DNA of 64,000 nucleotides from Deinandra increscens subsp. villosa (Eukaryota > Streptophyta > Magnoliopsida > Asterales > Asteraceae): NCBI GenBank assembly GCA_039602395.1, contig JBCNJP010000042.1:167023-231022 (forward strand). The letters run 5' to 3'. A model generated the notes under the pieces. It was not told where the DNA came from, searched no databases, and worked only from the letters and a program-made list of their open reading frames with translations. The first letter of the stretch is position 1. The number at the start of each line of letters is the position of its first letter. A program made the translations under genes and the position numbers. Shown one piece after another: positions 11,626-22,000 of the stretch.

Positions 11626-12324
11626 TCATGGATCAGTAACATCCGGTTCTTTCTCCATGTCCTCTTGAGGCTCCTCCTCAAAAGGTTCTTCTTCAAGGGG
11701 TTCCTCCTCTTCTTCTTGAATAGGAGCACCTTGAACTTGCAGGGCTGCAATTTGAGCTTGGAGGGCGGCGACCTGTGCCGCTAGTGCCGCATTGGAGTGT
11801 TGAAGCGCTGCATTGGAATGTTGTAGTGCAGTAATCTGATGTCGCGCTTGATGCAGTCTATGCTCCAAACCTGCTGGATTGGGTCGCGATTCAAGCTTAG
11901 TGACCCTGTCACGGATACCCATTACCCCTTGAGACAAGTTGTAGTGGTAGGTATCTCGCTCCCTCTGATCAGCCAGCAATCGCTCGATTTCTCTATCGCG
12001 TGTGCGCTTGCTGATGGAATTTTGTCTGGTTTCTCCAAGAGTGTTATCATACGCTGCAATCAATCCCGCAACGACCCGTTGCAAATAAAAGGGTAAGTCA
12101 ACTCTGCCCAACACATGATACATGTCAAGCAACCGATATTTTGCCGGATTCAGCCAGCTGTAATCGTCTGGTGTGCGCCTATCAGGACGTATGTGCTGAT
12201 CCCGAAGGAAATCCATTATTGTGTACTCTGGTTGTTCAGGCTCGCGGCCTTGTTGGTTGGAGGATGATGATTGTTCGTTGGCAATTTTCTTTCCCTTACC
12301 CCTCGTGTTATCGTGTGGTGCCAT
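11626..12324 (-). CDS. Extra ORF between primer site and gag in Tekay-1 (coiled-coil protein)
   Basis: This is an intact 232-residue frame in the leader between primer site and gag. The N-terminus is basic (RGKGKK, residues 7-13). The middle (about 35-100) is a folded-looking segment with MDFLRDQHIRPDRR and DLPFYLQRVV. Residues about 110-195 are rich in heptad-like Leu/Ala repeats (ALQHSNAAL twice, AAQVAALQAQIAAL), a strong coiled-coil signal. The tail is very acidic (runs of Glu, EEPFEEEP). It is not gag, pol or env. Unlike the neighbouring pol it has no stop codon. A second Tekay family here has an ORF in the same place with a coiled-coil-like C-terminal half. Role unknown. Confidence 0.7.
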   Translation of the reverse strand: MAPHDNTRGKGKKIANEQSSSSNQQGREPEQPEYTIMDFLRDQHIRPDRRTPDDYSWLNPAKYRLLDMYHVLGRVDLPFYLQRVVAGLIAAYDNTLGETRQNSISKRTRDREIERLLADQRERDTYHYNLSQGVMGIRDRVTKLESRPNPAGLEHRLHQARHQITALQHSNAALQHSNAALAAQVAALQAQIAALQVQGAPIQEEEEEPLEEEPFEEEPQEDMEKEPDVTDP

Positions 12325-12480
12325 ACTGTCAGAACCCAGACAGACACAAACAAATGAAAAACAACCTAATGTGAGTAATCGATTTTTGGCACGCGAAAAG
12401 AAAACGTTTTTGGGAATTGTTGTAACTAATGTTCAAAACAGTTACAGTTTAGAATTTTTGAAAATTCTAGTTCTCTGCAA

Positions 12481-12498
12481 CCAAGGGCTCTGATACCA
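12481..12498 (-). promoter_or_regulatory. Primer binding site of Tekay-1
   Basis: In element sense TGGTATCAGAGCCCTTGG lies three bases inside the 5' LTR. TGGTATCAGAGC is the complement of the 3' end of plant initiator Met tRNA, the usual primer for this group. Confidence 0.9.
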
Positions 12499-14025
12499 AT
12501 CTGTCACACCCCCAATTTCCACTAACGGAGTTTTACCGTGTGGGGTGTGAACCAGACCCGGACCCGAGTCATTAGTTACATCAAACACAAGTTAAGGGTT
12601 TAAATTGTAAATATATTTCCAAACGGGAAATATCAAACCAGAGTTAAAGTTTAGCGGAAGCTCATAAAAGTTAAGTTGCGCAAGTAAGCGCCCGATAAGT
12701 AAATACCAGTTCAAGTTGAAAAGATTTTGAAAACCAATTCCCAAAACAAAAGGTTTTAGCCAACGTACGTGCCCAAAAATCAGATTCTCCTAGCGTCCTG
12801 CAAAGCATGCATAAGAGCAAGTGTCAACTAATGTTGGTGAGTTCACATAAGCACATAAGTATAACCAGTATAGTTATGTAGTACGAATACAACAGTTTTT
12901 ATTCGTATATAAGCATGTATATTAACAGTACAATCCATATCGTAGGTAGCGAGCCTAAGTTCATGTCACTAAAACGTTCGCAACCGAAGCTGACCAATAA
13001 GTTGTAGGAATAATTCCTTACGTGGTTTGCCTTCCCCGTGTCTTCTCGATCACGGTAAGTTAGGCTGACATTGTCCTCAGTCCGACCGCCAGTCGGGTGG
13101 TGCATCTCGTGCCCGCTGAGTGGGGTTTGTCAGACCCCAGTAGTACTACCCAATATCCCCTCGCTATAACTATTAACGGTTCGATAAGTAAGGACTTTCA
13201 AAGATAAGCATTTTACGTGAACATGTGATATATGTTGGATTTCTACTTTAATCATACATAAACGTTGTCGTGTTATCACCCTAACCCGGGTGTAACGTGT
13301 TTGCGTGTGTTATCGTCCAAAACCGGACGTAACGTAAAGGTTGTGAAACTCACCTTAGGGTGCGCTGCTGCAATTTAGTAAGACTTCAAGCCTTGCGTAA
13401 CTACCGAACACCTAATGAATTTATATACGTAAGTGTGTGTCCGCACATGAGTAACATAGCCTAGACGAGGGTTTTGTTATCAAGTAATTCAAATTATGAC
13501 GCAGGTGACAAATTCAATTTGTGACGAAAATCGTTTGTTCGAAAGTAGTCAAAATGACACTTATCAGAGACACAAGGATTTACGAAAATCAATGTGCGTA
13601 AGTTATCCCAAATAATAAATATAGGGATCATCGGTAAATATATGTATTCATAAATATCAATATCGAGATGTAGACGAAAAATGAAATAAAATATCCTAAA
13701 TATATATTTATATGTCGTGACATAAATTCAAGAGTTTAAAGGACATCTTTAAAACGTACGCTTGTGTACATGAGCATAAATAAATCAAATATATAATTAT
13801 ATATATGTTTCGATGTTCAAAACTAGTTTATATTAATATAAACAAAACCATAAGTTTTTAGTTTTTTTAAATCATAGGGTTTCCATAAAATAAAAATCCA
13901 ACGAGTACCCTAACGGGGTCTATGAAAACTTCACGGGACACGGTTTATTAGTCGTGTACTAGTAGGTTTGAGTTTTGGACCAAATAATGCTTAAAAGTAT
14001 TAAAAAGAAATAAAAACACAAAATA

Positions 14026-14241
14026 TGGGGGTCATGGGACTCGAACCCATGACCTGAAAGTTGCAATACAACGCCCTAACCAGTGGGCTAGGCCTGGGTT
14101 TTGATTACAAGTTGCGACGTGCTATTCTTATTCATGCAGAATCAAGAGAAGAAAAAGAATAAAGGATATGGGGCTGGGGAGGTTCGAACCGAAGACCTCT
14201 CGGTCTCCAGCTAGCGCATCAACCAACTGCGCTACAGGCTG
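14026..14241 (-). other. Pair of tRNA-like modules in the Tekay-1 5' LTR
   Basis: This is the counterpart of 5137-5365. Module 1 is at about 14026-14098 and module 2 at 14169-14241. Box A, box B and D-stem bases are unchanged between the two LTRs, while a length change lies between the modules. In element sense the modules lie about 1.3-1.5 kb from the LTR start. Confidence 0.65.
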
Positions 14242-15276
14242 AACAGTGTTGTGAACCAGTTCAACTAATATATGTATGTTCACGAGCCGTCATCATCTCC
14301 TTCCCCAAAACTCCGGTGGCCGGAGTTTTATTCCGGTCACCGGAAAATCGCAAAACCAGAAACAAAACAAAGAAATATGTGCGATTAACTTATAGAAATC
14401 GTTACCTCAAATCGGTGATCAATTTTGACGCGTTTTTGAAGCCGAAATGAAACCGAACTCGAACTCGAACACGATTCCGACTGCGATTCCAGAACCCGCC
14501 AATGGTCTGGAACCCTTAGTTGCTTCAGCGGTGTCTCTTGGTGACTAACGGGTGCTCGATTTTGTAGCGTGGTGGTCGTGAGCGGCCGAAAAACTTAGCT
14601 CCGGTGAGGTTTTCTTTCTTCTTTGCGGTGGTACAACGAGAGCAACGAAGATGGTTTTTTTTTTTCTTTTTCAGAGATGGATGGGATTCAAATGATGGGA
14701 GGTTGGTAATTAATCGAATCAAATGCAACCATAACTCTTAATTCAATTACAATGAATCACACTTGATGGGCTTTTCCGTTACTGATCGAAATCGGCGATG
14801 TACCAGAAGAACCGTCGGCTGACAATAATTCAATTTTCATTGAATTGCATAATTGGTCCCTCCAGTTTAAACATATTTTAGTTATGAAATTTTGTTAATT
14901 ACACAACAGGTCCTCCATGTTTATTAAAGAGAATTTAGGTTCAGAGAACTACAAGTTAGGTCCCTCAAGTTTATATATACATAAAAAAAATATATAACGG
15001 CCTCTAACGTGGTTTAACAAAGAGTAACTTGACAGTGAGTGTACGAGCGGTTTACGAGTGTATGAAACAACATATATAACGTATAACGTTTATTAATATA
15101 TAAACCTCCAAATTCACATAAAATCATAGATTTTAAATCTGTAATTATTCGTTTAAAGTTACATAAAATCATAGTTATAACCCAATAACTATATGCTTTA
15201 AATTCCTATAAAAATATAGAAACGCTTCGGGTAATTTACATGACATGTCGTCACATAAAATCATAAAATGACATGC

Positions 15277-15277
<1 letters not shown>

Positions 15278-15315
<38 letters not shown>
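15278..15315. repeat. (TA)n microsatellite in Tekay-1 5' LTR
   Basis: A pure TA tract matching the one at 6401-6439. Confidence 0.95.
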
Positions 15316-15319
<4 letters not shown>

Positions 15320-15556
15320 TATACCACATAAAAATAGTAAATATAATTGTCATATAAAATGACAAAACGTTTTTATTAAATCATAAAATATAATTTATAT
15401 CAAATTATAAATTATATATATTCAAGTAAGTTAACCGACGTCTAAACTCATGTGCAACGTTCGTGTAACTATTCTTGTTAACGGAAGTAATGGACTTTAT
15501 CGAAATATAACACATGTAATTAACGGGGTTAACCTGGGAAATTGCCAGTTGTCACA

Positions 15557-18195
15557 TTATCAGCTTTGAAAACATCTTTCTTCACTTGCTTGAGTTTCAA
15601 CTTCTTCAAGTTTTATGGTGCAAATACTGGAACCTTCTCAACTTGAACATTCTTTTCTTGAAATCCCAGACCAAACTTCTTGCCAGAAATCTTATCCTCA
15701 GATGTAGAATGTCCATTCTTTGCTAAACGAGAAAATTTAGCTTTCACTTCAGTTACATTCTTCTGATTATAGAAACTTTTCTCATCAAATTCAGGTTGAG
15801 ACCGAAGCTTGTCACTTGAAGTAGCTGATTTTTCATTATCAGCAGAAGATAAACCAGATATAAACTTTGGAGCAAGAGGAATCTCGATCAGATTTCTTCC
15901 CTTTCTTCTTCTTATTCTTCTTTGTTTTCTTCTTTTTAACAATCTTTTCTTCTTCAGCGGTAGAAGATGAAACTTTGGAATAATCAAATTCCTCAACTTG
16001 TTCCTTCACTTCTTTAAAAGCTTCTTTGATATGAGTAGGGCGTGATGCGGTTTTAGCAAACATCTTTTCAAAATTAGCATCATTAGCTAAAAAGCTCGTA
16101 AAAACTTGAGAATTTGAAACATTGTTGAGCAAACGATTAGCATCAAGAACTTGAATTTTGAGATCAGAAATTTGCTGTTGAGCTTCCGCGAATTCCTTCT
16201 CCTTAGCAATCAATCGCTTTGCAACTTTGTGAGTTTCAAACTTTTGCAGACGAAGATTGTCAAGTCCTTCATGTAACTCCTTATTCAGTTTATCTTCATT
16301 TCTCTTTTAAATTTCCAGATTTGCAGATTGAACCTTGTTAACACTAACCAACTCACGCTTCTCATCCAATAACTTTTCCATATCCACTTGATAAGCTTCA
16401 ATTTTAGCAGTCGAATCTTCAACAGTCTTTGTGAGCAAATCAGGCTTGGTTTTGGATTTATCAAACAAATTCTGAAAATCAGTAGCAGCATCTTTGCTTC
16501 ATCCTTCCATTTCTTGACTTCTTTCACCAACTCATCTCTTTCTTCACAAATCTTATCTTTCACAACTTCAACATCCCTTTTGTCTTGTTTGAAAATTTCC
16601 AAAACTTCATTCAACGACTTGATCTCGCTAGTCAAATATTCATTCTTTAAAAACAACTCTTTCTCCATTTCCTTAGAAATCTTCAAAGATGAATTAATCA
16701 CATCAAATTCCTCAGACAATTGTTGAACTTTATTTGCCAACAAAGCATTTTCTTTCATTAGACTCTCCAATTTTTCAGCAGATTCATAAGAACTTGGATT
16801 TGAACTAGTATCAGAACTAGTATCTGAATAGGAATCATCTGATCGAACATGAGTAACAATCAAAGCCGATGAATCATATCCAAATTGTTGACCCCAATCA
16901 TAAACACCATCTTTTTGAGCCATCAAAGCAGTTGTCTTGCTTGTGTTACTTGTAGATGGTTGAGTAAAACCAGGCTTTGGTGATTGTGGAACACCAGATT
17001 TGTTTGTATGTGTCTATTGACAATCTTTAGCAAAATGTCCAAGCTGTGAACATTTATAACACTTTAATTTGGACTTGTCAAAACCCAATTGATCACCAGA
17101 AAGATTTCTTCCATGTTTCTTAAAGAATCTTTTCGATCTTTGACATAACATAGCATATTGCCAAGATATATCCAATTCAGTTAGTTGATCATCATCAAGA
17201 GCATCAAGATCCTCGCTGGTTAACTTTGCATCAGCAACATTTTTGACAAAAGATGATGAAATCAATGCAGAAATCATTTTAGCACAATCATCTGTTGATT
17301 CAGCTGAAAAAGCATTCTCACTTGAAAATTTTGGAATAGTAAAGCTACAACCTCGTGAAGACTTGCTATCAGAGTTATCAGAAATTCCAGTCAAGAAAGT
17401 TGTACTTGGCGCAGAACTCAGACTTGGTTTAGCTTTAGCATTCATGCTTGCCGTATTCTCACCATGATACAATTCAGGATTTTGCAAAGTAGCAGTTGAC
17501 TTCTTTGAGTTTAACATTTCCATTTCTCGAGCATGAAGTTTTCTAGTAAGCTTGTGAAACGTCATTGTAGAATAATCCTTGTCATGAGTGAGTAACAAAA
17601 CATAATTCTCCCACTTTTCAGGTAAAGCTTCTAAAATCTTTTCTTTCAAATCAGCATCGGTTTTCTCAATCCCAACCACCTTTAATTCACTAATCAAGTG
17701 TGACAACCTTGACACAAGAGCAGTAATGTTTTCATTGTCATAATTCTAGAAATTATCAAACTCTTTGTTCAAAACCTTCTTTCGACTCTTCTTGTAGTCA
17801 TCATTACCCTCACATCTCGCTGATAAAGCATCCCACAATTGCTTAGATTTCTTGCAAGTGCTAAATTGATGAAGCAACTCAGTAGGTAATGCCATCGTAA
17901 GATAACCATAAGCTTTTTGTTCAAGCTCGTATGATTTTCTTTCAGCAAGATCAAAAGTATGAACTTCTTTGAAATCTCCCGCATCTGTTGGATGTTGATA
18001 AAGCTTCTTAAGCGGGATCCACAAATCGATATCATTTGTACTTATGTATGCAGAAAATCGTTTCTTCCAATTTTGATAATCTTCTAGCTTTAACAATTTG
18101 AGAACTTTCTGACTTGTTCCGATTTCATTATCAAAATTCAACATAGTTTGCATCGCACTTTGCATTTCAGCAAATGCTTGAAATTCCGACATCAT
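15557..18195 (-). pseudogene. gag of the TR-GAG-like element, N-terminal and central part
   Basis: The frame starts at ATG 18193-18195 (MMSEFQAFAEMQ). Residues 30-150 look like the copia gag/UBN2 domain (LLKLEDYQNWKKRFSAYI, LPTELLHQFSTCKKSKQLWDAL). A first zinc knuckle, CYKCSQLGHFAKDC, lies near 17020-17060. A long coiled-coil region rich in Lys/Glu/Leu follows (about 16780-16000), then a Lys-rich stretch near 15900. The frame is broken by TAG near 17743, TAG near 17011, frameshifts near 16490 and 15880, and TAA near 15613. The stops sit where CAG or CAA would continue the protein. The Tekay insertion at 15557 interrupts it before the second knuckle. At well over 700 residues it is much longer than an ordinary copia gag. 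Confidence 0.8.
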
Positions 18196-18656
18196 GAAAA
18201 CTTTGAATTCTGGTCGCCGAACCTACTCCGAAACAACCACTGACCTCTGAACTCTGTCCGAACCAAAATCCAAAGTCCAAACCCAGTCCGAACTTACTCC
18301 GAATCAAAATTAACAGTCCGAACTTTGAAATAACACCGATCCAGCACCGAACCAGAAGAAAGTCCGAACTTTGACCGATACAAGTCCGAACTCAGACCGA
18401 ACGTCCACTGAACTCGAAATTCGGAGCAGTTACTCCGAACCTCGATTTCATTTTTCGAAAACGCGCAAAAATGGGCTGATTTTGACGAAACACGATACAA
18501 TGAATAAGAAAAATCGGTAAGAAATGATTTTGAAGCAAATTTGACACCAAAAACACGATAGAATTGATGAAGAACGTGAAAAGAAAACTCGAGAAACTCC
18601 AAAAACGCTTCAAAAATCCAAAAATAGCAATCACAGATCAGTAGAGTGAACCAGAA
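18196..18656 (-). other. Leader of the TR-GAG-like element with repeated CCGAAC motif
   Basis: This non-coding stretch lies between primer site and gag. In plus orientation about a dozen copies of TCCGAAC or CCGAAC crowd 18205-18440 at irregular spacing of 10-30 bases. The LTR carries the same word as a palindrome, CCGAACCTCAGGTTCGG (near 18899). The rest is AT-rich. Confidence 0.6.
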
Positions 18657-18668
18657 GCTCTGATACCA
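18657..18668 (-). promoter_or_regulatory. Primer binding site of the TR-GAG-like element
   Basis: In element sense TGGTATCAGAGC starts two bases inside the 5' LTR and matches initiator Met tRNA. This fixes the element orientation as minus. Confidence 0.92.
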
Positions 18669-18670
18669 CT

Positions 18671-19017
18671 TGAAAATACGTGAGCATCGGATCGTCTACT
18701 CGATCTAGCTAATCGGACATCGAAAAGTAATTAACCAATTGTTTTATTGATCACAACGAACAATTACAATCAGTAAACACTCAGAATACAGACACAGAGA
18801 ACACTCTCAGAAACACACACTTAGCAGAAATCTCACACGCTCAGAACTCCCAATTACAAAGACCAAACTACTATTTATAGCGACTGGCCGATCCTTGTCC
18901 GAACCTCAGGTTCGGCCAGTCTGAACTCCAGGTTCGAACCAGGCTCGGCCAACAACATTAGACTTGATCTTGTATATTGTTTGATACTTCACAAGACGCA
19001 CATATCAGGTATCAACA
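18671..19017 (-). repeat. 5' LTR of the TR-GAG-like element
   Basis: This 347-bp LTR pairs with 905-1251 and has identical length. CTATTTATAGC near 18869-18879 contains a TATAAATAG box in element sense, so transcription likely starts in the left third of the LTR as drawn. Confidence 0.92.
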
Positions 19018-21030
19018 ATATGATATTGTTTCCTTTTTAGTATTTCAGTGTGATCCAGGTGAAAATCCCAAAAGAAAACAGAAACGCTCAAAAATGAAGA
19101 ATATATGAAGACTTCGTGATTTTATGCCAAGAACCAAGCTCTAACCTTGCAAGATGGACTTGATGCCCTCATACAACCTTCTCTCGAGTCAAGACATAGT
19201 GGTATTCCCAAGACTCAACACATCTCGAATCGCAACTGCTGAAAGACACCGGCGCGGTTAGGAAATGCCCTAAACTTCACAGAAGCATATCTCGGGCTAG
19301 AAAATGAGTTACGGGACCCATGAGTAGTGAATTCTAAGTATCTCGGTGAGAGGAAGATGATTTCTAGGTCAACACGCCTCGTGCCATACTCCAACATGCC
19401 CCATGTTAAACCTAAAAATTGACTTTTTTGGGCACACCCCATGCCCCACTTAGCACACCCCGTGCCCCTGACCACCTTGGCAGAAGTCTCTGACATAGCA
19501 CGGCCCTGCTCCTTCAAGCAGGCCCCGTACCACTGACACCGTCGGCAGAAGACTCTGACCTAAAATGCCCCGTGCCTGCAGAAGCACGACCCGTGCCCCT
19601 GACAAGCTTGCCAGATGACTGACGGATCTGACATGACACGCCTCGTGCTCCAAGAAACACGCCCAGTGCACCCCTCTAACACACACGCCCCGTGCCCAAC
19701 TTGGCACGGGTCGTGCGTCCTCCGGCCGGCCTATAAATAAGGAGACGTCTTTACTTCCAACTTTCTCATCTTTCTCCCCTTTTTCTCTAGTGTAGTCCTT
19801 GTTTTTCTTGAGCCATTTGGCGTTTTTATAGGTCAAGTTTATAAGAAATATAACTTAAGTAGTTTTTGCAAAGTATTTGTCTATGGATCTTTCTACTTCT
19901 CTTAAGCAAATATTTAAAGCCATGTTTGGCTAAACTCTTATACTTACTTGGGAAGTAACAAACCTTTGGCGGGTTGGTTAACAGCCCTATAGCCTCGCTT
20001 AAGGTATGTTTAATGACTTTATGAAAACCCTTTTTATTGGAATTGTAATACTGATTTTCTGAACCAAGCGTGCTTCACGTATCACAGACCATTTGGGGAG
20101 TCACAATCCCAAAGGCCGGACCTGTGACACCCGGTCGGGGGACGATGCATGATCTGAAAGGTGACTCGCGCCTCATGCTACATGATACGGCCGAGGTCCT
20201 TATGTCTATGTAAGCAAACTCGGCTGACCACGCAAGTGCAGGCTGAAAGTATTTGGTTGGGAACGAGGGTTGGTAATATTTTATCACTTCACGGAAGTCG
20301 AAAGGTACATGTGTGTGAACTTGGCTCTGGTTAAGCCGGACGTGCATGCGCGAGAGCAGTGCGCGAAAGAAACGGACCTTTGTCCCTTAAAAAGATCATT
20401 TTCATAATAAAATAATCTGGCACGCAAGGTTGTTCCCCTGCTGGTTCATGACGACATGTCGAGTGTAACGGTGGCCCGACGAAGGAGCCCTACAACTAAG
20501 TGGAATTACACCACTTCGTTTGGTCACTGGCAACATCTTCCCTCGGCATTTGTACTCCTCGCAGAAGATTAGCAGTAGGATGGTGGTCAACTAAAATGTG
20601 CCGAAAGGTGGTTGATTTTCTGCCAGTGAACAACCTTAAGCAAGATTATAAGTGTCTGTTCAACCTTCCTCAACCACTGGTAAGTTCTCCCAAGTAATAT
20701 TAACTTCGATTTACAAAACTAAAAACACCGTCTTATTTTATCTTTATTTTCTTTTCTTATCTTTAGTTTAATTTAACTAACCTTTTTCATACTAAATAGA
20801 TTTGGTTAGACATTAACAAAGATAAAGTATTAAAATCCCCACTTTGCGTTGTGTCCTTGATCGACCCCAATTCAACTTACCACTACTATACTGCTCCACG
20901 ATGGGTGCACTTGCCCGTGATGTGGTGAAATAGTAGTTGTCGGTAAATCATGTTTTATAAATTTAAAAGCTTCAAATGCTAAAAATGTGTCACAAAATAA
21001 AATCATATTTTATATATACACCACAACACA
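19018..21030 (+). mobile_element. Right piece of the Athila/Tat-like LTR
   Basis: This stretch continues from 904 after the TR-GAG insertion. It holds a cluster of CACGCCCCGTGC-like words (19370-19720) just upstream of a TATA box, CTATAAATAA (19731-19740). Further on comes a segment reading like the transcribed part of Athila-type LTRs (GTGTCCTTGATCGACCC near 20850; GGGTGCACTTGCC near 20905). The end is placed at ACACA (about 21030), before a primer-site-like sequence. Both pieces together give about 2.1 kb. No coding sequence is supported in this 2-kb stretch. Confidence 0.5.
19370..19720. repeat. Dispersed CACGCCCCGTGC motif cluster upstream of a TATA box
   Basis: About twelve variants of the partly palindromic word CACGCCCCGTGC occur (for example near 19374, 19400, 19455, 19565, 19585, 19637, 19662, 19684 and 19704), spaced roughly 20-45 bases. 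They end just before CTATAAATAA at 19731. The position suggests promoter elements, by inference only. Confidence 0.55.
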
Positions 21031-21040
21031 CCAAGCTTTT

Positions 21041-21058
21041 TGGCATCGTTGTCGGGGA
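21041..21058 (+). promoter_or_regulatory. Degenerate primer binding site (Asp-tRNA type)
   Basis: TGGCATCGTTGTCGGGGA differs by three C/G-to-T/A changes from TGGCGCCGTTGCCGGGGA, the Athila-type primer site complementary to Asp tRNA. It lies about ten bases after the inferred LTR end, which is why I read 19018-21030 as a 5' LTR. Confidence 0.6.
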
Positions 21059-21061
21059 CAC

Positions 21062-22000
21062 AAACGAGGATTTTGAGCATGATGCCAGCACAGCACACCA
21101 TGATGCCTGTCAAAGGCACATCAATATTCTGCATCAACTGCTGAGCATCTGCATCCTATAGTATCCCCGTGGCTATTCATGAAGTGGGGCATGGATATTG
21201 TGGGTAAGCTGCCCAAGGCTCCTGGAGGAAAAGATTCATGCTTGCAATGACAGACTATTTCTCCAAGTGGATTGAAACAGAAGCGTATATGCAAGTGAGA
21301 GAGAAAGAGGTGATATCCTTCATCAAGAGAAACATCCTCACCAGAATTGGGATTCTGGCAGAAATCACATGTGACAACAGCTCCCAGTTTATTGGAAAAC
21401 AACAACAATTTTTTGTGCAAACTGGGGCATCAAGATGATTACTTCAACACCCGTCCAACCTCAAGCTAATGGGTAGGCGAAATCCAGCAACAAGATCATC
21501 ATCAACAACCTTGAGAAGAAGTTGGGCTCCAAGAAAGGCAAGTGGGCTGAAGAGCTACCGTTTGTTCTTTGGGCAGATAAGACAACACCCAAGAATGCAA
21601 CCGGCCAAACTCCATTCTCATTAGTGTTTGGAGTTGAGGTTGTGATTCCCACGAAAATGGTGTTACCTACAGCCAGGATCAACTGCTAGGGTCCTGAAAC
21701 CAACAGCCAGACTCTGCTTCATGCCCTCAAAACAGTTGAGGAGCTCAGAGATATGGCCAGAATCCAGATGGCATCTTATCAGCAAAGGGTGGCAAAGTTT
21801 TACAAAAGGAATACCAGTTTAAGAAAATTTCAAGTGGGAGACTGGGTGTTAAGGAAGGCATTTCAAAATACTACCAATCCAGCCAATGGGAAATTGGCAC
21901 CCAAGTGGGAAGGCCCATACTTGATAGATTCTGAAGAAGGAAAATGGGCATATTGCTTGGTGAACATGGAAGGAGAACCCCTGCCAAGAGCCTGGAATGC
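21062..22000 (+). pseudogene. Tat-like Ty3/gypsy integrase fragment
   Basis: This is the integrase of the Tat side of Ty3/gypsy. The HHCC-like DACQRH is near 21100, KWGMDIVGKLPKAPGGK at 21180-21230 and MLAMTDYFSKWIE at 21238. CDNSSQF carries the second catalytic Asp near 21370. The third catalytic position reads NG-stop-AK near 21470, where NGQAE is usual, so a stop precedes a Glu-to-Lys change. Then come EELPFVLWA...TTPKNATG and a C-terminal FQVGDWVLRKAFQNTT...KWEGPY segment running into the gap. Several frame changes are needed. Gag, protease and RT are absent between the primer-like site and here, so a large deletion or a join of two elements is implied. Confidence 0.8.

Larger units (their letters stand above)
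3612..15556 (-). mobile_element. Tekay-lineage Ty3/gypsy chromovirus (Tekay-1), degenerate
   Basis: This 11.9-kb element has 3.07-kb and 3.06-kb LTRs and a perfect 5-bp target duplication, TTATC (3607-3611 and 15557-15561). In element sense the LTR runs TGTGACAACTGG...GGGGTGTGACA. The primer site next to the 5' LTR matches initiator Met tRNA (TGGTATCAGAGCC at 12486-12498). In element order the content is an extra ORF, gag with zinc knuckles, protease, reverse transcriptase, RNase H, integrase and a C-terminal chromodomain. That order and the chromodomain place it among the chromoviruses. The long LTRs and RT wording suggest Tekay/Del. Several in-frame stops make it non-functional. Confidence 0.93.
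12502..15556 (-). repeat. 5' LTR of Tekay-1
   Basis: This is a 3055-bp copy of 3612-6680, read from 15556 downward in element sense. It would hold the promoter. It starts TGTGACAACTGG and ends GGGTGTGACA. It lacks part of a purine-rich stretch present in the other copy (near 14141). Confidence 0.95.
905..19017 (-). mobile_element. TR-GAG-like copia-type LTR retrotransposon, gag only, carrying a nested Tekay element
   Basis: Two 347-bp LTRs (905-1251 and 18671-19017) bound the element. It reads on the minus strand, because the primer site abuts the right LTR and a purine tract abuts the left LTR (1252-1262, GAGGGGGAGTT in sense). Removing the nested Tekay element (3612-15556) and one target copy leaves about 6.2 kb. 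All recognisable coding sequence is gag. I find no protease, integrase, reverse transcriptase or RNase H motif on either side of the nested insert. Gag-only elements with LTRs are known in plants as TR-GAG. By eye the LTRs differ at about ten positions, so this insertion is older than the nested one. Confidence 0.8.
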
